A DNA stretch of 35,673 bases from Prochloraceae cyanobacterium (GTDB lineage Bacteria > Cyanobacteriota > Cyanobacteriia > Cyanobacteriales > JASJDA01), in assembly GCA_030065755.1 (NCBI GenBank), contig JASJDA010000103.1, forward strand, positions 1 through 35,673. Reading direction: 5' to 3'. Positions 28,405 to 35,673 of the stretch are shown piece after piece. Every line of letters begins with the position of its first letter. Positions within the stretch are counted from its first letter, which is position 1. Below the pieces are notes generated by a model. That model saw only the letters and a list, made by a program, of their open reading frames with translations. It was not told the origin of the DNA and made no database searches. The translations under genes were made by a program, and so were the position numbers.

Positions 28405-31400
28405 ATGACGAGAATTCAACCAACGAGCGATCGCCAAAATAGTCAGGAAAATAATTCAGCTAATAGAGATTCGTCTTTGAGACAAAAAAGTTCTACTAGC
28501 AATCTTTCCCACGATCGGTCGTCCTCACAAGAACAATCGAATTCACCAGACAATATAATTGACTCGTCAAAGAAAAAATCGAAAAAATTGCCAGAAGGTA
28601 GACCTCTTGGCAAGCAGTTGTTATTCTATCTTCTACCTACAGTATTAGTACCTATGGGACTTGCTGGTTTTGTAGGTTATAAAGTCATTCAAGAAAACGC
28701 TGAAAAGAGAATAAAAATGCAGTCGAGCGATCGAGCAATACTAGCTAGCAAAGTAGCTAGCGATCTGCTCGAAGAAGCATTTAAATTTCCCACAATTATA
28801 GCTAGCAACCCTTTAGTAATAGAGGCAGTTAAAACTGGAAGTCAAAAAGTTGAAGAGGAAAAACTAAACCAACGTTCAAAAGAGCAACTAGAAAATAATT
28901 ATTCTCGCACCAGATTGATATCGCCCAATCAAAAACTCAACGATTATTTAAGAGCAATAGCTAAATTAAATGGAGTTCCCAAGATATTAATTACAGAGCG
29001 ACACGGATTGAATATTGCTTATAATCGCACAGCAAGAAAGTTCGTTCAAACAGATGAAGATTGGTGGGTAAATGCCGACGAAAAAAGAAATTGGGTTTCT
29101 CCTCCAAATGAAAATGAATCTGTTGGAATCACCACCATCCATTTATCCCGCAAAATAACTGACCCCAGTTCGGGAGAATTTTTGGGCGTAATCAAATATT
29201 CTTTACCCACTAGCACATTTGACATACTCACTAGATATTTGATGCGCACTGGGATTAAAGATTCCCAAACTCAACAAGTTCAGCTATTTGACAGTAAGGG
29301 AGGGGACCCGATCCTTACTGTTAAAAAATCTGGTTCTTTTCACAGTTCACAAGTAACTGGGAGACCTAAAATTAATCAAATCAGCCAAGATTTAGTTAAG
29401 TTATACGAGCTAAACCTAGCTGTAGATTCTGAGAAAAAAGAAAAGAATATAAAAGATCTAGAAAATATTTGGCAAAAAGATAACCAGATAAAAGAAATAA
29501 AAATAGAGAGAATTTTAGATAACGATCGAGACTCCAAAGATAGAGGTTTAATTGCTTCATTTTTCCTAGAAAAAAGACTTTATAAAATGGCAACCGTACC
29601 AGGAACAAACTGGGTGTCGGTAGCTTCGATCGACAAAGTAGAAATAGTATCAGCAGGAAAAGAACTGATTTATATTTTTAGTTCGGCAGCATTATTGTTG
29701 GCAATATTAGCTGTAGGAATGATTTTAATTTTAGCTCGCAAATTGTCCGCTCCTTTAGGAAAATTAGCTCAGAAAGCAGAACAGATAGCAGCGGGGAATT
29801 TAGAAGTTCGAGCAGAACCAGGAGATACCAAAGAAACTCAGACCCTCGCTCAAAGTTTTAATAATTTGGTAGCACAACTCAAAAGCTTGCTACAGCAACA
29901 AGTCTCGGAAACTAAGCAGTCGAGACTGCTAGCAGAAATTAGCAGTTCTCCCACCACAAATAAACAAGATGGGCAAAACATACTCAACCTTTCCCTAGAC
30001 GGAGCAAGAGAAATCTTGCAAGTAGAACGGATGGTTATTTATCGCTTATACTCTGACGGAAGCGGTTATATAGCTAACGAATCAGTAGCTGAAGATTGGC
30101 AAAACGGTCTCAACTACGAAATCAAAGACCCCTGTATTCCCCAAAACTTGTTAGAAGAATACTTGCAAGGAAGAGTAGCAGCAACTGCAGATGTCAAAAA
30201 AGCTAATTTTCATCCCGACCACCTGCAGTTAATGGAGAAATTACAAATAAAAGCCAATTTAGTAGTGCCAATTATCGATCGCGGCAAACTATACGGTCTA
30301 ATAATTGCTCACCACTGCGCCAAGACCCACGAATGGCAGGAGAGGGAGATTAACTTTACAAAACAATTGGCAGGGCAATTGGGATTGATTTTAGAGCGAG
30401 TAGCATTTATCCAAGAAAGACAAGAAGAAACAGCTCGATCGGAATGCCTCAAGGAAATTACTCTCAAAATTTCAGGGGCTCTAAAAGCAGAAGATATCTT
30501 AGAAACAGCAGTAGGAGAAAGCCGCCAGCTTCTGAAAGCAGACAGAGTAGTAATAGATAGCTTTGACGGAGTTAGAAAAGGTACGGTGATTGCCGAATCG
30601 GTAGGAGAAAATTGGCCTAGAGCTTTAGGAGCTGAAATTACCGACCCAGGGTTTATTAATCAATTCGTCGAGCGATATAGAAGAGCAGAAGTAGAAGCGA
30701 TAAACGATATCTATAAAGCTAATTTGAGCGAATTCCACCTCAAGCAGCTAGAACCCTTTTCCGTCAAGGCTAAATTAGTAACTCCCATACTGATGGGGGG
30801 AGAATTGCGAGGCTTTTTAATTGCCCATCAATGTTCTGGACCTCGCAAGTGGGAACAATCTAATATTGACTTCTTATCTCAAGTAGCTACTCAAGTAGGA
30901 CTGGCACTAGAGAGAGCCAACCTTTTAGAACAACAAAGAGATGCCAGAGAATATCTCCAAGAAAGAGCATTAGAATTATTACGGGAAGTAGACCCTGTCA
31001 GCAAAGGAGACCTAACCATTCGCGCCAGAGTCACCGAAGATGAAATAGGAACAGTAGCATACTCCTACAACTCGACTATAGAAAGCTTGCAAAAAATTGT
31101 TAACCAAGTACAATCAGCATCGAGACAAGTCGCCACAACCACCAATAATAACCAAGCATCCGTACAAGCACTATCCACAGGCGCTCAAAAGCAAAGACGA
31201 GAAATTGAAGCAGCCAGAGAGCAAATTCAGGCTATGGCTAACTCGATCGCTGCAGTAGCAGCCAATGCCGAACAAGCAGAAACAATGGTACGACAGGCAA
31301 ATGAAACAGTAGAAGCTGGCGAGGAAGCAATGAATCGCACCGTTGAAGGCATTATGGCTATTTGCGATACAGTCGCAGAAACCGCAGATAAAGTCAAGCA

Positions 31401-31944
31401 GTTGGGAGACTCTTCCCAGAAAATCTCCAAAGTCGTCAACTTGATCAGTCGCTTTGCCGCTCAAACCAACTTGTTAGCACTGAAAACCTCAATTGAAGCA
31501 GCCCGCGCAGGAGAACAAGGGCGAGGATTTGCCGTAATTGCAGATGAAATCCGCTCTCTAGCAGCTCAGTCCGCAGAAGCAACAGCAGAAATTAAAAAAC
31601 TCATAGCCGCTATTCAAACAGAAACCAACGACGTAGTAGCAGCTATGGAAGCTGGAACTTCCCAAGTCATAAGCGGTACCAAACTAGTAGACGAAACCCG
31701 ATCGTCCTTAGATAAAATAGCCCTGGTCAGCGCTCAAATAAGTCAGTTGGTTAAAGAAATCGCTACAGCAGCATTAGAACAAGCCCAAACCTCAGACACA
31801 GTCAACAAACGAATAGCAGAAGTAGCGGCCATTTCTAACCAAACCTCAGCAGAAGCGCAGCAAGTATCCCATTCTTTCAAAGAGCTACTCAAAGTAGCCG
31901 ACGAACTACAAGATAGCGTCGATCGCTTTAAATTATCTCAGTAG
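28405..31944 (+). CDS. Second methyl-accepting transducer, PixJ2-like: 2 TM, HAMP, 2 GAF lacking CBCR cysteines in GAF2, MCP domain
   Basis: Same architecture; DPGF at residue 749 and EFH at residue 777; [34 protein letters not shown]. Confidence 0.9.
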   Translation: MTRIQPTSDRQNSQENNSANRDSSLRQKSSTSNLSHDRSSSQEQSNSPDNIIDSSKKKSKKLPEGRPLGKQLLFYLLPTVLVPMGLAGFVGYKVIQENAEKRIKMQSSDRAILASKVASDLLEEAFKFPTIIASNPLVIEAVKTGSQKVEEEKLNQRSKEQLENNYSRTRLISPNQKLNDYLRAIAKLNGVPKILITERHGLNIAYNRTARKFVQTDEDWWVNADEKRNWVSPPNENESVGITTIHLSRKITDPSSGEFLGVIKYSLPTSTFDILTRYLMRTGIKDSQTQQVQLFDSKGGDPILTVKKSGSFHSSQVTGRPKINQISQDLVKLYELNLAVDSEKKEKNIKDLENIWQKDNQIKEIKIERILDNDRDSKDRGLIASFFLEKRLYKMATVPGTNWVSVASIDKVEIVSAGKELIYIFSSAALLLAILAVGMILILARKLSAPLGKLAQKAEQIAAGNLEVRAEPGDTKETQTLAQSFNNLVAQLKSLLQQQVSETKQSRLLAEISSSPTTNKQDGQNILNLSLDGAREILQVERMVIYRLYSDGSGYIANESVAEDWQNGLNYEIKDPCIPQNLLEEYLQGRVAATADVKKANFHPDHLQLMEKLQIKANLVVPIIDRGKLYGLIIAHHCAKTHEWQEREINFTKQLAGQLGLILERVAFIQERQEETARSECLKEITLKISGALKAEDILETAVGESRQLLKADRVVIDSFDGVRKGTVIAESVGENWPRALGAEITDPGFINQFVERYRRAEVEAINDIYKANLSEFHLKQLEPFSVKAKLVTPILMGGELRGFLIAHQCSGPRKWEQSNIDFLSQVATQVGLALERANLLEQQRDAREYLQERALELLREVDPVSKGDLTIRARVTEDEIGTVAYSYNSTIESLQKIVNQVQSASRQVATTTNNNQASVQALSTGAQKQRREIEAAREQIQAMANSIAAVAANAEQAETMVRQANETVEAGEEAMNRTVEGIMAICDTVAETADKVKQLGDSSQKISKVVNLISRFAAQTNLLALKTSIEAARAGEQGRGFAVIADEIRSLAAQSAEATAEIKKLIAAIQTETNDVVAAMEAGTSQVISGTKLVDETRSSLDKIALVSAQISQLVKEIATAALEQAQTSDTVNKRIAEVAAISNQTSAEAQQVSHSFKELLKVADELQDSVDRFKLSQ

Positions 31945-32038
31945 TTAAAACTTATAGCTTATAACTTGTTGACAAAGCTATAAAGGTTATAACCTTTGTT
32001 TATTAATAGTTATTACTGGTGTCTTATTTGGTAAAAAA

Positions 32039-35000
32039 ATGGGAATTAACTCTGACATACGCGACCAAGCCTATCAATTCTTCATAGAAGAAGTCGGCGA
32101 GTTGTTGCAGTTACTCGAATCTAATTTATTAACCCTAAAAGAAGAGCGCAGTACCGCCAAGGTTCATAACTTGATGCGCGCAGCTCACTCGATAAAAGGA
32201 GGTGCAGCAAGTGTAGGGCTAGACTCCATCACAACCCTTTCCCATCGTCTCGAAGATATATTTAAATCATTTTATAACGAAGAAGTAGAGATAGATACAG
32301 AATTAGAAACCCTTTTATTACAGGCTTATGACTGTTTAAAAGAGCCCCTGATGGGGCTTTTAGAAGCAGGAGAATTTGATGGAGAACAAGCCCTATCAAA
32401 TGCTAAACCTATATTCAGTAAAATTGAAGACAGATTGGGAGACGTACTGGCTAGAGCCGACGACTATATCCCCACCTCAAAAGACCTAGGTGTAGATATA
32501 GTTGCATCTATCTTTGAAGTAGACGTAGCCGAAGGGTTAGAAAGACTGGTAAATGTAATAGCTAATCCAAGAGAATACGAAATTGCAGGGGAATTAAGAG
32601 CTCAAGCCGAAGTATTTGCTGGATTTGCCGAATTATTAAACCTGCCAGGATTTGGAGAAATCGCTCAAACAGCGATCGCCGCCCTAGAAATCCATCCCCA
32701 TCGAGCCTTAGAATTGACAGAGCTAACTCTAGCCAATTTTAAGCAAGCAAGAGAAGAAGTATTGTCAGGCGATCGCGCTAGAGGAGGAAATCCTTCGGCT
32801 GAATTAGTAGCTTTTTTAGATAGCAATTTAATAAATGGTCAAACAGAAACTTTACAACAACAAAACCAACAAGAAACAATAGATGCACCATCTTTAGACG
32901 AAGTCTTTGGCGCTGCTTTTGAAGAAGCAGAGTTAGAATTGGGACAAAATACCCTAGCTTGGGGCTCGGAAGAGATGGAGATAGAAGTACCATCTTTAGA
33001 TGAAGTCTTTGGCAGTGCTTTTGAAGATGAAGAGTTAGAGATCGCAGAAGAGACACTAGCTCCCTCAACCCATTCGGAAATAGAAACAGAAATTGCGACC
33101 GTTGAGAATGTAGTTGAAGAAATAGCGCAAGCCAAACCAGCCACCCAGAGCGAGCCAGAAATAGCAAATAACATACCTATTTTTGAAGCAAACAAAGCAC
33201 CAGAAACAATAGAAGAAACAGTGCAATCGATCGAGCAAATATTCGCTCAATTGCCATCGATCGAAGAAAATTCCGCCCCAACAGAGCTAAAAACACCCCC
33301 TAAGAGCGATATAATTCTCCCTCCAGTCTCCACTCCAATAGCTCCAAACCCCTCTGAAACCGTCAGTTTGTCGCCAAAATCTCCAAATACTCCAGAAGAG
33401 ATCGCTAAGCTCCAAGAAACCATCGAGCGATTGTCTTCGCCAAACGACAAATTGAGTATTCCAGCTCCCTTTTCCGAGACTCAGCAAGAGTCTGACCCTA
33501 ACAAAACCAAAGAACAACTCCCTCAGAAACCAACTCTCAAAAAGAAAAAAATTCAAGCTCCTGCTTCTTCGTCGATAAGAGTTGACTTAAATCGATTAGA
33601 AAGAATGAATAACCTAGTGGGAGAACTAGCAATTAACCGCAATAGCCTTTCCCTGCAAAACGAACAAATACAAAAAGGCGTGCGGGAACTACTCAAGAGA
33701 TTTAGTGAATTTAAAAATAAGACTGGTAAATTGCAGGAATTATCAGACAAAATGCTCGTCGACCCTGAAGGTTTGGGAAAAGAGGTACTGCTTCGCAAAC
33801 ACGATCGCCATAGCTCCAACGAACTCGATCGACCGACAAATACCCAAGATCCCCAAACTGATTTTGACTCCCTAGAAATGGACAACTACGGAGTTATTAA
33901 TTCCGTGCTGCAAGGACTGATAGAAGAAGTAGTGCAGCTTGAAGAAGCAGTTGACGACGTTGTTTTATTCGCGAGACAGTCCAATCAAACTATTGACAAA
34001 CAGCGCCAAATGCTCACCTATTTGCGAGACGAGCTGATGTGGGCGCGAATGTTACCTCTAGGAGAAATACTGAGCCGCTTTCCTAGGATTTTACGAGACT
34101 TGTCTGCCACTTATAGCAAGCAAGTCAGGTTAAAAATTAGGGGTAGTGGGGTTTTAGTAGACAAAGCAGTTCTCGAAAAACTATACGACCCGTTTTTGCA
34201 CTTACTGCGAAACGCCTTCGATCACGGAATTGAATATCCACAAGAGAGACGACAACAAGGAAAACCAGAACAGGGAAAAATTGAAATTACAGCTTATCAC
34301 CTGGGAAATGAGACCTTCATTGAAATCAAGGATGACGGGAAAGGTCTGGATTTAGAAAAAATAAGTCGTCGTGCTGTTGAAAGAGGATGGTTATCGGAAG
34401 AACAACTAGCCAAAACAGACAAAGCTAGTTTATTGGAGTTTATTTTCCAACCAGGATTTAGCACGGCAAACGAAGTTAGCGAACTTTCCGGACGAGGAAT
34501 TGGGCTAGATGTGGTGCGCTCTCAAATTCAATTTCTCAAAGGAAATATAAGCGTCACTTCAGTGGCTGGAGTTGGCACGACCTTTACTTTACGACTGCCC
34601 TTAACCCTAACAATTTCTAAATTACTAATCTGCTTAGTTGGTTCGACATCAATAGCTTTACCTTCCGACAGTATAGAAGAAATTTTGATTCCTAAAGCCG
34701 ACCAGATTAAAAAATCTGGTGCGGGAAAATTTTTGCACTGGCACAATGAAATTATTCCCACATATCGCATCAAAGAACTTTTAGAATATCGCACCCCCAT
34801 ATCCGAGAGCCTTCCAAGCGAGTATATATCCACAATGCCCGTACCTGAAGATTGGGCAGCTCCACTACTGCTGCTGCGTCAGGGACAAGAAATATTTGCT
34901 CTAGAAGTCGATCGCATAATTACCGAACAGGAGTTAGTAATCAAACCTTTTGGAAAAACCCTCGCACCACCAAGTTATGTCTACGGTTGTACGATTTTAG

Positions 35001-35566
35001 GAGATGGGAGTTTAGTAGCTGCCATCAACGGTGCTAGTTTAATTTCCTATATTTTCGGTAACGCGACAAAAGACGGACTGGATATCTCTGAGTCTCAAAT
35101 TGCCAATAATTTAGAGAGTGAAAATTTGTCAGGCAATAACGCTCCTGAAATAGTTAACAAGCCTAAAATAAATACGGTGCTAGTAGTTGACGATTCTTCA
35201 GCCCTGCGACGAACTCTGGCTCTGACTTTGCAAAAAGCTGGCTATCGAGTTTTGCAAGCACAAGATGGAAAAGAAGCTTTAGAAAAGTTGCAGCAAAGTT
35301 CTAATGTAGAGTTAGTAATTTGCGATATTGAAATGCCCAATATGAATGGTTTTCAGTTTTTGAGCGAGCGCCGTAAAAAGTCTGAAATATTGCAAATACC
35401 CGTAGCTATGCTGACCTCTCGCAGCAGCGACAAACACCGTAGATTGGCCATGCAATTGGGTGCTAATGCTTACTTCTCTAAACCCTTTGTAGAACAACAA
35501 TTTCTGGTAGCTATAAAAGATATTATTAGTCACAATGAACCTAAAACTATTTCTGCTTCCAGATGA
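32039..35566 (+). CDS. pixL: CheA-type hybrid histidine kinase (Hpt, HATPase, CheW, receiver)
   Basis: Hpt AAHSIKGGAASVGL; HATPase LLRNAFDHGIEYPQERRQQGKP; CheW-like domain; receiver LVICDIEMPNMNGF; syntenic position. Confidence 0.92.
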   Translation: MGINSDIRDQAYQFFIEEVGELLQLLESNLLTLKEERSTAKVHNLMRAAHSIKGGAASVGLDSITTLSHRLEDIFKSFYNEEVEIDTELETLLLQAYDCLKEPLMGLLEAGEFDGEQALSNAKPIFSKIEDRLGDVLARADDYIPTSKDLGVDIVASIFEVDVAEGLERLVNVIANPREYEIAGELRAQAEVFAGFAELLNLPGFGEIAQTAIAALEIHPHRALELTELTLANFKQAREEVLSGDRARGGNPSAELVAFLDSNLINGQTETLQQQNQQETIDAPSLDEVFGAAFEEAELELGQNTLAWGSEEMEIEVPSLDEVFGSAFEDEELEIAEETLAPSTHSEIETEIATVENVVEEIAQAKPATQSEPEIANNIPIFEANKAPETIEETVQSIEQIFAQLPSIEENSAPTELKTPPKSDIILPPVSTPIAPNPSETVSLSPKSPNTPEEIAKLQETIERLSSPNDKLSIPAPFSETQQESDPNKTKEQLPQKPTLKKKKIQAPASSSIRVDLNRLERMNNLVGELAINRNSLSLQNEQIQKGVRELLKRFSEFKNKTGKLQELSDKMLVDPEGLGKEVLLRKHDRHSSNELDRPTNTQDPQTDFDSLEMDNYGVINSVLQGLIEEVVQLEEAVDDVVLFARQSNQTIDKQRQMLTYLRDELMWARMLPLGEILSRFPRILRDLSATYSKQVRLKIRGSGVLVDKAVLEKLYDPFLHLLRNAFDHGIEYPQERRQQGKPEQGKIEITAYHLGNETFIEIKDDGKGLDLEKISRRAVERGWLSEEQLAKTDKASLLEFIFQPGFSTANEVSELSGRGIGLDVVRSQIQFLKGNISVTSVAGVGTTFTLRLPLTLTISKLLICLVGSTSIALPSDSIEEILIPKADQIKKSGAGKFLHWHNEIIPTYRIKELLEYRTPISESLPSEYISTMPVPEDWAAPLLLLRQGQEIFALEVDRIITEQELVIKPFGKTLAPPSYVYGCTILGDGSLVAAINGASLISYIFGNATKDGLDISESQIANNLESENLSGNNAPEIVNKPKINTVLVVDDSSALRRTLALTLQKAGYRVLQAQDGKEALEKLQQSSNVELVICDIEMPNMNGFQFLSERRKKSEILQIPVAMLTSRSSDKHRRLAMQLGANAYFSKPFVEQQFLVAIKDIISHNEPKTISASR

Positions 35567-35673
35567 ATTCTCCATCCGACGAACTTAGGTCTTCTCAGAC
35601 TCAAAAAGCAAAAGCATCGCAGAAATTACTGATCTTTGCTACGGGCAGTCTTTATTGTGGCTTACCAATAATA
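35563..35673 (+). CDS. Start of a further CheW-like protein, truncated by window end
   Basis: ATGA overlap with pixL stop; MNSPSDELRSSQTQKAKASQKLLIFATGSLYCGLPII resembles a CheW N-terminus. Confidence 0.5.
   Translation, partial: MNSPSDELRSSQTQKAKASQKLLIFATGSLYCGLPII

Noticed and set aside
32778-33556. Several minus-strand ORFs within pixL
   Set aside because: Antisense to the acidic linker of a confidently identified CDS.

Overview
Cyanobacterial chromosomal window; GCGATCGC (HIP1-type) octamers are frequent. From left to right: (i) two tandem Rieske oxygenase paralogues, the first cut by the window edge; (ii) an RTX-type calcium-binding repeat protein; (iii) a gene-poor stretch (about 4.2-6.8 kb) with a LysE-family exporter and two decayed genes, one an NB-ARC/WD40 STAND NTPase remnant and one unidentified; (iv) a CYP110-like P450, a Na+-dependent (NSS) transporter, a dynamin-like GTPase, speA and an alpha/beta hydrolase; (v) infC, then a compact IS200/IS605-like graveyard with a 48-aa ribbon-helix-helix ORF and two tandem structured segments ending in GGAGGTTCAA that resemble TnpB right-end/omega-RNA scaffolds without an intact tnpB; (vi) dnaJ, a TusA-like gene, rsgA, a DUF1350 gene, an HTH-GrpE-like hybrid protein and sulfiredoxin; (vii) a full phototaxis/chemotaxis operon in the order pixG-pixH-pixI-pixJ1-pixJ2-pixL, followed by the start of another CheW-like ORF. 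The strongest observations are the cysteine pattern across the four GAF domains of the two MCPs (one DXCF-type cyanobacteriochrome with both Cys; the paralogue with both Cys replaced at the same positions), the orphan omega-RNA-like relics between infC and dnaJ, and the HTH-GrpE hybrid.
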